Source of the DNA: Pseudomonadota bacterium
GTDB lineage: Bacteria > Pseudomonadota > Alphaproteobacteria > Caulobacterales > Caulobacteraceae
Direction: 5' to 3'
Assembly (NCBI GenBank): GCA_023445955.1
Contig: JAEXJH010000209.1
Location: forward strand, 1-13,277
Length of the DNA: 13,277 bases
Shown here: positions 6,343-13,277 of the stretch, piece by piece
Position numbering within the stretch: position 1 is the stretch's first letter
Layout: each line of letters begins with the position of its first letter
The notes under the pieces: model-generated
What the model was told of the DNA's origin: nothing
Databases searched by the model: none
The model's input: only the letters and a program-made list of their open reading frames with translations
Made by a program: the position numbers and the translations under genes

Positions 6343-6977
6343 TTCTTGACGCCCGCACCCGCGGCGTTGACCCAGCCCACGATGTCGCCCAGCACCTTCG
6401 ACACCGCCTGGTCATAGGCCGGCACGATGGCCGAGACACGGTTGTCGGCGGCTTTCACCTTGGCTTCGAAGATCTGGTCGCCGACCAGGGCGCGGTCGCT
6501 GTTGCGGTTCAGGACGGCGCGCACGCGCACCACCACCTGCGGCGCGGCCTTGGGACCATCGAGATAGTCGGCCTCGAAGGTCCGCACTTCCAGGCGCAGC
6601 ACCAGGTCGGCCTTGGCCACCTCGCCACGACCGATCAGGCGCGCGCGGCCCGGATCGTTGTCGAAGGCGCGCGCGGTGGCTTCCTCGAACAGCACGAAGG
6701 CTGGCGAGACCCAGCGAGCGCCGGCGACATAGGCGACCTCTCCATTGGTCACGGTCAGGATGCGGTCGCCGGCCGCGGCGCGGGTGAAGGCCGAGGGCGC
6801 CTTCAGCACGCCGAACATGGCGCCGGGCGGCCCCTTGGTCGCGGTGACGTCGGCGTCGCCGAAGCGATACATCGACGCCGGCTTGGTCTTGGGGAAGACG
6901 CTGATGCAGCCGGAGAGGGCGACGGCCAGGGTCGCGACGGTCAGGCCTCGGGCGATATTGCGGATCATCGGGCTCAC
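6339..6977 (-). CDS. MCE-transporter auxiliary lipoprotein (PF03886/PqiC-like)
   Basis: The 212-residue protein has a lipoprotein signal: Arg6 and Arg10, a hydrophobic stretch (about 11-20) and a lipobox LSGC with Cys24 as the acylated residue; Ile25 at +2 does not suggest inner-membrane retention, so outer-membrane anchoring is likely. The mature part (MYRFG, about 36-40; VLRLEVRTFEADYLDG; VVVRVRAVLNR; IVPAYDQAVSKVLGDIVGWV at the end) fits the ABC-type transport auxiliary lipoproteins that accompany MCE systems and may receive or hand over lipid at the outer membrane. The start is GTG at 6977, overlapping the mlaD stop as GTGA, with GGAGG seven bases upstream; ATG at 6968 is the alternative. 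It is the last gene of the four-gene operon. Its stop overlaps the Nudix stop by 4 bases. Confidence 0.85.
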   Translation of the reverse strand: MSPMIRNIARGLTVATLAVALSGCISVFPKTKPASMYRFGDADVTATKGPPGAMFGVLKAPSAFTRAAAGDRILTVTNGEVAYVAGARWVSPAFVLFEEATARAFDNDPGRARLIGRGEVAKADLVLRLEVRTFEADYLDGPKAAPQVVVRVRAVLNRNSDRALVGDQIFEAKVKAADNRVSAIVPAYDQAVSKVLGDIVGWVNAAGAGVKN

Positions 6978-7912
6978 GGCTTGACCTCCACTTCCTTGGC
7001 CGGCGCCTTGCCGACCAGGCCACGGGGATTTTGTTCGACGTCGCCGACCAGGCGGTCCAGGGACTCGGCGGCCGACTGCAGGGTGACGATGGCCGCCGAC
7101 AGTTGCGGCAGGCCGGTGCTGGCGAAGTCGCTGGTGGGACCTTCCAGCTTGCTGACCATCGAGCGGGCGTCCTTGGCGGCGGCCTTCAGTTCGGCGGCGG
7201 CGTCGCCGGCCTCCTTCAGGGTGCGCTTGGCGTCGCCATCGACCAGGCCGTTGGCGCTGTTGGCCAGGTTGGTGATCGACTGAGCGGTCGCGTCGATGCT
7301 CTGCAGCGCCTTCTGGGCGTCGGCGATGATCTCCTTGCGCTCGCGCAGCTCGGCGGTGACCGCCTGCACGTCGCTGAGCGAGGCGCTGAAGGTCTTAATG
7401 TTCTTGTCGGACAGCACGCGGTTGACGCGGTCCAGCGCCTCGATCGTGCGGGTCAGCACCGTACCGCCGCCTTCCAGCAAGTCGGACAGGGCGCTGCGCT
7501 GGCTGCGCAGGACCGGGACCTTGCCGTTCTTGACGGTGTCCTTCAGCAGCTCCTTGTTCGGCGAGCCGGCGGTGATCTGGACGTAGTTGACGCCCGTGAT
7601 GCCCTGCGGCTCCAGCGTGGCGTAACTGTCGACCTTGACCGGTACGTCAGAGGTCATGCGCACGCGGGCGATGACGCGGTTCGGGTCGGTCTTGTCCAGC
7701 TCGATGCGGCTGACCTCGCCGACCTTGATGCCGTTGAAGTGCACTTCGCCGCCCGTCGACAGACCCCGCACCGGACCGATGAACAGGATGTCGTACAGGT
7801 CGTAGTCCTTGCTGAAGCTGAGCTTGGCCAGCCAGACGACGAAGATCACCAAGCCCATGAACAGGGCCAGCGATATGGCCCCGACCAGGGCGTAGTTGGC
7901 GTTTCTTTCCAT
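6974..7912 (-). CDS. mlaD: MlaD-like MCE domain protein (periplasmic lipid carrier)
   Basis: The 312-residue protein has one N-terminal transmembrane anchor (about 8-30) and a single MCE domain (about 38-117) with GPVRGLSTGGEVHFNGIKVGEV and LEPQGITGVNYVQI as recognisable parts. A long, mostly helical C-terminal region (about 145-295) with alternating hydrophobic and Ala/Ser residues follows. MCE proteins form hexameric rings on the periplasmic side of the inner membrane, attached to an MlaE/MlaF ABC core, and carry phospholipids between the membranes. It is longer than E. coli MlaD (about 183 residues); the extra helices could form a tube or needle across part of the periplasm, as in PqiB and YebT, but this is inference. 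The ATG overlaps the MlaF stop as TGATG, so translation is probably coupled. Confidence 0.92.
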   Translation of the reverse strand: MERNANYALVGAISLALFMGLVIFVVWLAKLSFSKDYDLYDILFIGPVRGLSTGGEVHFNGIKVGEVSRIELDKTDPNRVIARVRMTSDVPVKVDSYATLEPQGITGVNYVQITAGSPNKELLKDTVKNGKVPVLRSQRSALSDLLEGGGTVLTRTIEALDRVNRVLSDKNIKTFSASLSDVQAVTAELRERKEIIADAQKALQSIDATAQSITNLANSANGLVDGDAKRTLKEAGDAAAELKAAAKDARSMVSKLEGPTSDFASTGLPQLSAAIVTLQSAAESLDRLVGDVEQNPRGLVGKAPAKEVEVKP

Positions 7913-8778
7913 CAGAAGTCCGTCCTTGCCTCGGCCGGATCCTCAGGTGTCGCTGCGGCGCGACCCCGGGGGCCCAGGAAGTATTGCTTGATCCAGGGAT
8001 GATCCGAACGCTCGAGTTCGCGAACGGGCGCCACCGCGACGACTTTCTTGTCGGCCAGGACGGCGACGCGGTCGGTGATGGCGTAGAGGCTGTCCAGGTC
8101 GTGGGTGATCATGAACACCGTCAGGTCCAGGCTGTCCGACAGGTCCTTGATCAGGGCGTCGAAGGCCTCGGCCGCGATCGGGTCCAGGCCGGCCGTCGGC
8201 TCGTCCAGGAACAGCAGCTCGGGGTCCATGGCGAGAGCTCGGGCCAGGCCGGCGCGCTTGCGCATGCCGCCCGACAGCTCGGCCGGCTTCAAGGTCGCGG
8301 CGCGGGCGGGCAGGCCGACCATGGCGATCTTCAGGTCGGCGATCGCCTCGACCTCGCGGCGCGGCAGCTTGGTGTGTTCGTAGAGCGGCGCGGAGACGTT
8401 CTCGCGCACCGTCAGGTTCGAGAACAGCGCGCCTTGCTGGAAGAGGACCCCCCAGCGGCGCTCGACCGACGACCAGCGGCGGCGGGAAGCCACCCGCATG
8501 TCGCCGCCGAACAGCCGCACTTGGCCGCCGTCGGGCGTCTTCAGGCCGATGATGGTGTTCAGGAGCACCGACTTGCCGGTGCCCGAGCCGCCGACCACGC
8601 CCAGCACTTCGCCGCGCTCGACGCTGAGGTCCAGGCCATCGTGGATCAGGTTGTCGCCGAAACAGGAAACCAGGCCCCGCACGTCGATCGGATGCTTCTC
8701 GGCCTCGGCGTTGTCCACCGCAGGCGGGGGAGGTGCCTGGGCCGCGAGGGCTTTCTTGGTCATGGGAGCGCGGGTCAA
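7912..8778 (-). CDS. mlaF: MlaF-like ABC transporter ATPase
   Basis: The 288-residue ATPase powers the MCE lipid transporter from the cytoplasmic face. Walker A is GGSGTGKS (63-70), the Q-loop is at Gln114/Gln115 (LFQQGALFS), the signature is LSGGMRKR (168-175), Walker B is LLFLDEP (188-194) and the H-loop is His226. The GALFSNLTVRENV and LSGGMRKRAGLARAL strings are characteristic of the Mla/Mkl subfamily. About 30 residues precede the domain, Ala- and Pro-rich and probably disordered. The start is a TTG at 8778, overlapping the MlaE stop as TTGA, supported by GGAG eight bases upstream; the ATG at 8763 (five codons in) has no ribosome-binding site. It is the second gene in the operon. Confidence 0.94.
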   Translation of the reverse strand: MTRAPMTKKALAAQAPPPPAVDNAEAEKHPIDVRGLVSCFGDNLIHDGLDLSVERGEVLGVVGGSGTGKSVLLNTIIGLKTPDGGQVRLFGGDMRVASRRRWSSVERRWGVLFQQGALFSNLTVRENVSAPLYEHTKLPRREVEAIADLKIAMVGLPARAATLKPAELSGGMRKRAGLARALAMDPELLFLDEPTAGLDPIAAEAFDALIKDLSDSLDLTVFMITHDLDSLYAITDRVAVLADKKVVAVAPVRELERSDHPWIKQYFLGPRGRAAATPEDPAEARTDF

Positions 8779-9890
8779 ATGTCCAGCTCCATGTAGACCA
8801 GGGCGAAGACCGCATCGATCAGGATGATGGCGAAGATGGCGTGCACCACCGAGGCCGTCACGCGTCGGCCCAGCGACTCGACGTCGTTGCCGACCTCCAT
8901 GCCCTGGCGGCAGCCGATGGCGGCGATGACGGCGGCCATGACCGGCGCCTTGGACATGCCGATCCAGAAGTGGGTGGCCCCGACAAAGTCGATGATGCGT
9001 TGCAGGAAGAAGGTTGGCGACAGGTCCAGGACGACCCAGACCACCAGAATGCCGCCAGCCAGGCCGGCGATCGTCGCCACGAAGACCAGCAGCGGAATGG
9101 TGAAGAGCAGGGCGGCGAAGCGCGGCAGCACCAGCGCCTCATACGGGTCCACGCCCATGACCTGCATGGCGTCGATCTCCTGGTTCATCTTCATCGAGCC
9201 GATCTCGGCGGCGAAGCTGGAGGCCGAGCGGCCGGCCAGCAGGATGGCGGTGATCAGGATGTTGAACTCGCGCATGACCGAGATGCCGATCAGCTCGACC
9301 GAATAGACCTGCGCGCCGAAGTCGGTGAGCATGTTGGCGCCCAGCAGGGCCACCACCGCGCCGATGAAGAAGGTCGTGACCGCCACGATCGGCATGGCGT
9401 CCAGGCCCGCGCGTTCGCACAGCGCGATGACCGGCGCCCAGCGGATGCGGCGCGGGTCGGCGATGCAGCGGCCGACGGCGACCAGCAGGTGCCCCAGGAA
9501 CACCATGGTGCCGTAGCCGTCCTGGAACAGACCGAAGACGCCGCGGCCGATCCGTTCCAGCAAGGCGTGGAAGCCGCCGGGGCGGATCGTCGGCTCGGGC
9601 TCGACCTGGATGGCGGCGCGGACCAGTTCCAGCAGGCGCAGCACCTCGCGGCGGGCCTGGACGTTCTGCGGCTCGAGGTTTTCACCCGAGGCGCGGAGAA
9701 TCGCATAGGCGCCGGCGGTGTCGCAGCGGTTGACGCCCGTCAGATCCATGTCGAGGTCGTGCTTGTCGGAAAGAGCGTCGTCCAGGCGCAGGCCTGCGTC
9801 GAACAGCCCCCGAGCGGTCCAGTCCCCCGTCAGCACGGCCGTCGTGCGGCCAGCCTGTTCGGTCAAGGTGAAGTCCGCGGGTAACGCCAT
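8775..9890 (-). CDS. mlaE: MlaE-like lipid permease with fused N-terminal STAS (MlaB-like) domain
   Basis: The 371-residue protein joins a STAS domain (about 1-95) to an MlaE permease (about 105-371). The STAS part shows TAVLTGDWTARG and LTGVNRCDTAGAYAIL, with Asp57-Thr58-Ala59-Gly60 at the conserved STAS loop. The permease part has several membrane segments (about 166-187, 200-218, 258-287, 314-328, 348-367) and the family signature LAGRSASSFAAEIGSMKMNQEIDAMQVMGVDP split over 218-249, which contacts the ATPase. In E. coli MlaB is a separate small STAS protein that stabilises MlaF; here the fusion would supply it in cis. The ATG at 9890 has AGGA upstream and is the first gene of the operon, divergent from the chemoreceptor. 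No MlaC-like soluble carrier gene is present in the window. Confidence 0.93.
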   Translation of the reverse strand: MALPADFTLTEQAGRTTAVLTGDWTARGLFDAGLRLDDALSDKHDLDMDLTGVNRCDTAGAYAILRASGENLEPQNVQARREVLRLLELVRAAIQVEPEPTIRPGGFHALLERIGRGVFGLFQDGYGTMVFLGHLLVAVGRCIADPRRIRWAPVIALCERAGLDAMPIVAVTTFFIGAVVALLGANMLTDFGAQVYSVELIGISVMREFNILITAILLAGRSASSFAAEIGSMKMNQEIDAMQVMGVDPYEALVLPRFAALLFTIPLLVFVATIAGLAGGILVVWVVLDLSPTFFLQRIIDFVGATHFWIGMSKAPVMAAVIAAIGCRQGMEVGNDVESLGRRVTASVVHAIFAIILIDAVFALVYMELDI

Positions 9891-9915
9891 GAAGTCCTAA
9901 GGGGCTCGTTTCCTG

Positions 9916-9947
9916 GTTATATCCAAGCCCTGCCGTGGACCTGACAA
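9916..9947 (-). promoter_or_regulatory. Weak candidate promoter for the lipid-transport operon
   Basis: On the minus strand TTGTCA (9947-9942) and TATAAC (9921-9916) stand upstream of the mlaE ATG at 9890. The 20-bp spacing is longer than ideal; shifting the -10 to GATATA gives 18. The boxes sit in the only stretch where the operon's promoter would be expected, but the match is modest. Confidence 0.25.
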
Positions 9948-10057
9948 GCCCAAAACGCGCCAAGGCGCAGCTTGTTGCTGGATAACGCTCCGCGCTCTGA
10001 AAAACGCGTCTCGACATTGTGGTGCGACGGGAGCGCGCAGGGGGCTGGTCTTCAGTC

Positions 10058-10072
10058 TTGGTTAATGGATTC
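10058..10072 (+). promoter_or_regulatory. Possible cell-cycle control site upstream of the chemoreceptor
   Basis: TTGGTTAA at 10058-10065 reads TTAACCAA on the other strand, seven of eight bases of the CtrA half-motif TTAACCAT, and is followed directly by GATTC (10068-10072), a GANTC site methylated by CcrM in Caulobacterales. Both lie 53-67 bp before the start at 10125. Chemotaxis genes in Caulobacter are often cell-cycle controlled, but short motifs like these also occur by chance. Confidence 0.25.
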
Positions 10073-10124
10073 CCGTCACGAACATGGTCAACGAAATCTT
10101 ACCGTCGGACCGGAGTACGAACGC

Positions 10125-11681
10125 ATGAGCGCGCACGCCAAGCTTGATCAGCGGATGGCCTTCATGCGGTTCGACGAGCGCTCGCGCTCGGCGCTGCGGG
10201 CGCTGAAGCCCCTGATCGACGCCGAGATCACCGGCGCGCTCGGCAAGTTCTACAACCAGGTCCGAACCTTCCCTGAGACGCGCGGCAAGTTCCGTGACGA
10301 CGCGCACATGGCCGGCGCCGAGCGGGCCCAGGCCGCGCACTGGCGCCGCATCGCCCAGGCCGACTATGGCGACGCCTACGTCAAGGACGTCGAGCGGATC
10401 GGTCGCGCCCACGTCGACGCCGACCTGAAGCCGCAATGGTACATCGGCGGCTACGCCCTGGTGGCCGAGGAGCTGATGCGTGCAGTCGTCGCCAAGCGCG
10501 CCAAGGGCCTGTTCAGCAACGCCGCCAAGTCGGACGCCGAGCTGGCCGACGGCCTGTCGGCCCTGACCAAGGCCGTGTTCCTGGACATGGAGCTGGCCGT
10601 CTCCAGCTACCTATCCCTGCTGGAAGAAGAGCGCGAAGCCCTGGAAGCCGAGCGCGAGGCCGCCGAGCACGCTCAGGCCCAGGCCGTGAAGGCGATCGGC
10701 GAGGCCCTCTCGCGTCTGGCTTCCGGCGATCTTTCGGCCCGCGTCGAAGGCGATCTGGCTCCTGAATTCCAGAGCCTGAAGGTCGACTTCGAACGGGCGG
10801 CCGGCGCGCTGGGCGAGGCTATGCGCTCGGTCGAGCACTCGGCCGGCGGCATCCGCTCGGGCGCGGACGACATCGCCCGCAGCGCCGAGGACCTGTCGCA
10901 GCGCACGGAACAGCAGGCCGCCACGCTGGAGCAGACGGCCGCCGCCGTCGAACAGCTGACCAGCGCCGTCGGCAAGACCGCCAAGAGCGCCCGCGAGGTC
11001 TCCTCGCGCGTCAGCGAAGCCTCGACCGAGGCCGAACGCTCGGGCGACATCGTCACCCGCGCCGCCGAGGCCATGACCAAGATCGAGGCCCAGTCCTCGC
11101 AGGTGAACCAGATCCTGGGCATGATCGACGAGATCGCGTTCCAGACGAACCTCCTGGCCCTGAACGCCGGCGTCGAAGCCGCGCGCGCCGGCGACAGCGG
11201 CAAGGGCTTCGCCGTCGTGGCGCAGGAAGTTCGGGCCCTGGCCCAGCGCTCGTCGCAGGCCGCCAGCGAGATCAAGTCGCTGATCACCGAATCCAGCCGC
11301 CAGGTCAGCGAAGGCGTCGACCTCGTCGGCCAGACGGGCGAGGCCCTGCGCGGCATCCACGAGAAGGTCGGCGGCATTGACGAACTGGTCAACGCCATCG
11401 CCGCCTCGGCCAGCGAACAGGCCACGGCCCTGGGTCAGGTCAATGCGGCCGTGAACCAACTGGATCAGGTGACCCAGCGCAACGCCGCCATGGTCTCGCA
11501 ATCGACCGAAGCCACGCATGCGCTGCGTGTCGAGGCCGCGGACCTGTCGAACCGCGTCGGCGCCTTCCGCCTGGGCGGCCAGCAACAGAGCTTCCAGCCG
11601 ACCCAGCGTCCGCAGCCGGCCGAAAATCCGGTCCACGCCGCCCGCGCCCGCGTCGCGGCGTTTGCTCGCCCGGGGCGGTAA
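10125..11681 (+). CDS. Soluble globin-coupled methyl-accepting chemotaxis protein (HemAT-like)
   Basis: The 518-residue protein has no membrane segment. An N-terminal protoglobin-type sensor (about 5-165) contains [20 protein letters not shown] (91-110), in which His96 is the expected proximal heme ligand; Tyr43 in FYNQV may be the distal-side Tyr. A HAMP-like linker follows (about 187-235, [20 protein letters not shown]). The long signalling coiled coil ends in the highly conserved hairpin tip [20 protein letters not shown] (334-353) that binds CheA and CheW. Glu/Gln-rich flanks ([16 protein letters not shown]) fit methylation helices. It probably senses oxygen, or another heme ligand such as NO, and steers the flagellar motor. 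The C-terminal 40 residues are Gln/Pro/Ala-rich and lack an obvious CheR-docking pentapeptide. Start 10125 has GGAG nine bases upstream and begins the globin fold properly; the ATG at 9972 would add 51 unconserved residues. Confidence 0.92.
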   Translation: MSAHAKLDQRMAFMRFDERSRSALRALKPLIDAEITGALGKFYNQVRTFPETRGKFRDDAHMAGAERAQAAHWRRIAQADYGDAYVKDVERIGRAHVDADLKPQWYIGGYALVAEELMRAVVAKRAKGLFSNAAKSDAELADGLSALTKAVFLDMELAVSSYLSLLEEEREALEAEREAAEHAQAQAVKAIGEALSRLASGDLSARVEGDLAPEFQSLKVDFERAAGALGEAMRSVEHSAGGIRSGADDIARSAEDLSQRTEQQAATLEQTAAAVEQLTSAVGKTAKSAREVSSRVSEASTEAERSGDIVTRAAEAMTKIEAQSSQVNQILGMIDEIAFQTNLLALNAGVEAARAGDSGKGFAVVAQEVRALAQRSSQAASEIKSLITESSRQVSEGVDLVGQTGEALRGIHEKVGGIDELVNAIAASASEQATALGQVNAAVNQLDQVTQRNAAMVSQSTEATHALRVEAADLSNRVGAFRLGGQQQSFQPTQRPQPAENPVHAARARVAAFARPGR

Positions 11682-11684
11682 AGA

Positions 11685-12737
11685 CTACCTCGGCGGCGGG
11701 GCCGTCGAGGCGCGGTGGATCAGTTCGAACGGCAGGAGCTCGTCCACCGGCCGTTCGGGCGGGTCGTTGCTCCGGGCCCGGGCGATCAGCAGCTTGGCCG
11801 CCACCGAAGACATCTCCGCCACCGGCTGCCGCACGGTCGTCAGCTGCGGGCGGCTGAAGCGTGAGCTGGGGCTGTCGTCGAAGCCCGCCACCGACACGTC
11901 GCCGGGCGTCATCAGTCCGGCCTCGGCGATCGCCGCAATGCAGCCCAGGGCCATGTCGTCATTGCTGGCGAAGATCGCCGTCGGGCGCTCGGGCAGGGCC
12001 AGCAGCGCCTTGGCCTGCTCCAGTCCCGACTGGAACGTGAAGTCGCCCTGGCGCACCCAGCCGTCGACCACGAACAGGCCTCGCGCCTTCATCGCGTCCA
12101 GATAGCCTTGGCGACGCGCCTGGCTGGCGCCGTAGCGGGGCTCGCCGATGATGAAGCCGATCCGCTTGTGGCCCAGGTCGGCCAGGTGCCGGGTCATCTC
12201 GCTGGCGGCGGCGACGTCGTCCATGTGCACCCGCGGCCCCAGGCCCTCGGCCTTTTCCGGACCGACCCGGACATAGGGGGTGCCGGTCTTGTCCAGGATC
12301 TCCAGCACGCCGGGAGTGTCGGACGAGGGCGGGGTGAGGATTACGCCGTCGGGCTTCAGCGCGGCGATGAAGGCGGCCACGTCCTGGCGCACGTTCGGAC
12401 CGTCGTTGTCGATCAGCTCGATCAGCAGGTGATAGCCGGCCTCGCGGCAGACCAGGGTCGCGCCCAGCTGGATGCGGGACAGGTAGTCGGCGCCGCGCTC
12501 GCTCTGCCAGTGGTCGATGGTCAGGGCCGCGTCGACGAAGACGGCGATCACGAACGAGCGCGAACCGGCCAGGCTGCGCGCCGACAGATTGGGGCTGTAG
12601 CCGAGCTCGCCGGCCGCCTCCAGCACGCGGTCGCGCATGGCGGGCCGGACGTTCGGCTCCTTGTTCATCACCCGCGAAACGGTCTTGATCGAGACGCCCG
12701 CCTTCGCGGCGACGTCGTAGATCGTCACCGAAGCCAT
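11685..12737 (-). CDS. LacI-family transcriptional repressor
   Basis: The 350-residue protein has an N-terminal helix-turn-helix (about 4-24, TIYDVAAKAGVSIKTVSRVMN), a hinge (about 50-60, NLSARSLAGSRS) and a periplasmic-binding-protein-like ligand domain (about 62-340) with GYHLLIELIDND, GVILTPPSSD, HKRIGFIIGEP, AIFASNDDMALG (about 254-265) and VSVAGFDDSP (281-290). Such regulators bind a sugar or sugar derivative and release operator DNA. It is divergent from an MFS transporter gene 145 bp away, which is therefore the obvious target, together with its own gene. The pair resembles malI and malY of Caulobacter, recalled from published work on maltose uptake, but the sugar cannot be told from sequence. 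The ATG at 12737 starts exactly where LacI proteins start, with GGGACGG just upstream. Its stop is 3 bp from the chemoreceptor stop. Confidence 0.95.
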   Translation of the reverse strand: MASVTIYDVAAKAGVSIKTVSRVMNKEPNVRPAMRDRVLEAAGELGYSPNLSARSLAGSRSFVIAVFVDAALTIDHWQSERGADYLSRIQLGATLVCREAGYHLLIELIDNDGPNVRQDVAAFIAALKPDGVILTPPSSDTPGVLEILDKTGTPYVRVGPEKAEGLGPRVHMDDVAAASEMTRHLADLGHKRIGFIIGEPRYGASQARRQGYLDAMKARGLFVVDGWVRQGDFTFQSGLEQAKALLALPERPTAIFASNDDMALGCIAAIAEAGLMTPGDVSVAGFDDSPSSRFSRPQLTTVRQPVAEMSSVAAKLLIARARSNDPPERPVDELLPFELIHRASTAPPPR

Positions 12738-12812
12738 CAGACCGTCCCGACGCTGTTCTGACTCATGTTCATCGAAGCCAACCTAGAGCGTCCCCAGGCG
12801 ATAAGGAAACAC

Positions 12813-12831
12813 CCCCTTGTCTCATAAGGGG
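12813..12831. promoter_or_regulatory. Inverted repeat in the LacI/MFS divergent gap, possible operator
   Basis: CCCCTT (12813-12818) and AAGGGG (12826-12831) form a perfect 6-bp inverted repeat with a 7-bp spacer. The hexamer ATAAGG occurs twice (12801-12806 and 12824-12829), the second copy inside the right arm. The position midway between divergent genes suits a repressor site. The odd spacer and lack of a central CG differ from textbook LacI operators, so another role is possible. Confidence 0.35.
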
Positions 12832-12881
12832 CGCGCGGCCACTGTGCGCCTCTAAGCGACGTCAGATCGCGAATAGGGGAG

Positions 12882-13277
12882 ATGCGTAGAGTGCGGCTTG
12901 ATGATGGAGCCCGGCCCAAGGAGCCGGTGCGCGCGAACTTCATCGCCGCCTACACCCTGGCCCAGATCGGGGCCTTCGTTTCGTTCCAGCCCCTGCTGCA
13001 AGTCTTGCTGCCGCTGAAGGCCGAGTCGATCGACGCGGCCTCCAAGGCGGTGGTGCTCAGCCAGGTCGCCTTCTACGGCGCCATCGCCGCCAGCATCGCC
13101 AACCTGCTGGCCGGGGCGATCAGCGACCGCACCACCTCGCGCTTCGGCCGCCGGCGGCCCTGGATGGTGATCGGGGCGATCGGCGCCTCGCTGGCCTATC
13201 TGGCGATCATGCACGCTCGCACGCCGCTGGCGCTGGTGGGCGGCGTGGTGCTGTTCCAGCTGACCTTCAACCTGTGC
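12882..13277 (+). CDS. Major facilitator superfamily transporter, N-terminal part (runs off the edge)
   Basis: The frame stays open to the right edge, giving 132 residues. After a short polar N-terminus come hydrophobic segments at about 18-46 (FIAAYTLAQIGAFVSFQPLLQVLLPL), 63-83 and 98-114, with a fourth beginning near 119. The cytoplasmic loop GAISDRTTSRFGRRRPW (about 82-98) is the MFS motif A, in the form seen in sucrose/maltose-type transporters (SLC45/GPH-like). It probably takes up a sugar across the inner membrane with protons, under control of the divergent LacI gene; in Caulobacter the maltose permease MalY has a similar setting. The start is uncertain: at ATG 12882 the GGGGAG abuts the codon with no spacer, whereas GTG 12891, three codons in, has nine bases of spacing. 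The same is true of substrate identity, which needs the rest of the locus. Confidence 0.88.
   Translation, partial: MRRVRLDDGARPKEPVRANFIAAYTLAQIGAFVSFQPLLQVLLPLKAESIDAASKAVVLSQVAFYGAIAASIANLLAGAISDRTTSRFGRRRPWMVIGAIGASLAYLAIMHARTPLALVGGVVLFQLTFNLC

Noticed and set aside
9972..10124. N-terminal extension of the chemoreceptor from an upstream ATG
   Set aside because: The 51 extra residues show no conserved pattern, and a better ribosome site sits before the ATG at 10125. The stretch more likely carries the promoter.
1..13277. Mobile elements, phage genes, CRISPR arrays, toxin-antitoxin or defence systems, tRNA or rRNA genes
   Set aside because: No transposase, integrase, terminal repeats, spaced direct repeats, cloverleaf or defence-protein motifs were seen; composition is even across the window.

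Overview
The window is a high-GC chromosomal segment from an alphaproteobacterium, most likely Caulobacter or a close relative. The reasons are the DUF2336 protein (a family essentially confined to Alphaproteobacteria), GC-rich codon third positions throughout, a LacI/MFS pair resembling the maltose genes described in Caulobacter, and GANTC (CcrM-type) sites in two upstream regions. This assignment comes from recalled family knowledge, not a search. I see no rRNA, tRNA, CRISPR array, insertion sequence, phage gene or integration site. The region reads as ordinary, densely packed housekeeping and accessory chromosome.

Layout. Positions 2-502 (+) hold the C-terminal end of a probable lytic transglycosylase-type protein; its first ~20 bases are an implausible G run. 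Three minus-strand genes follow, reading leftwards from 4229: a membrane hybrid histidine kinase (4229-2427), Rnk (2198-1779) and a class III CoA-transferase (1679-489). The 228 bp between kinase and rnk are packed with inverted repeats. Divergent from the kinase is a DUF2336 gene (4372-5523, +), followed by a NUDT19-like Nudix hydrolase (5578-6342, +) whose start lies just after a 9-bp perfect hairpin.

Positions 9890-6339 (-) form a tight four-gene operon for an MCE/Mla-type lipid ABC transporter: STAS-MlaE permease, MlaF ATPase, MlaD periplasmic protein and a PF03886-type lipoprotein. Its genes overlap by 4, 1 and 4 bases and two of the starts are non-ATG (TTG and GTG). Divergent from it is a soluble globin-coupled methyl-accepting chemotaxis protein (10125-11681, +), a probable heme-based oxygen sensor. 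The window closes with a LacI-family repressor (12737-11685, -) and a divergent MFS transporter running off the right edge (12882 onward, +), likely a sugar uptake locus.

How the genes relate. Apart from the lipid-transport operon and the LacI/MFS pair, neighbours appear functionally independent. Three convergent pairs (ends at 489/502, 6339/6342 and 11681/11685) overlap or nearly abut, leaving no room for a terminator between them. I do not see a convincing new multi-gene system. The points most worth checking are the structured intergenic regions, the palindromes between the kinase and DUF2336 genes, the kinase receiver lacking its conserved switch Thr, and several start-codon choices.
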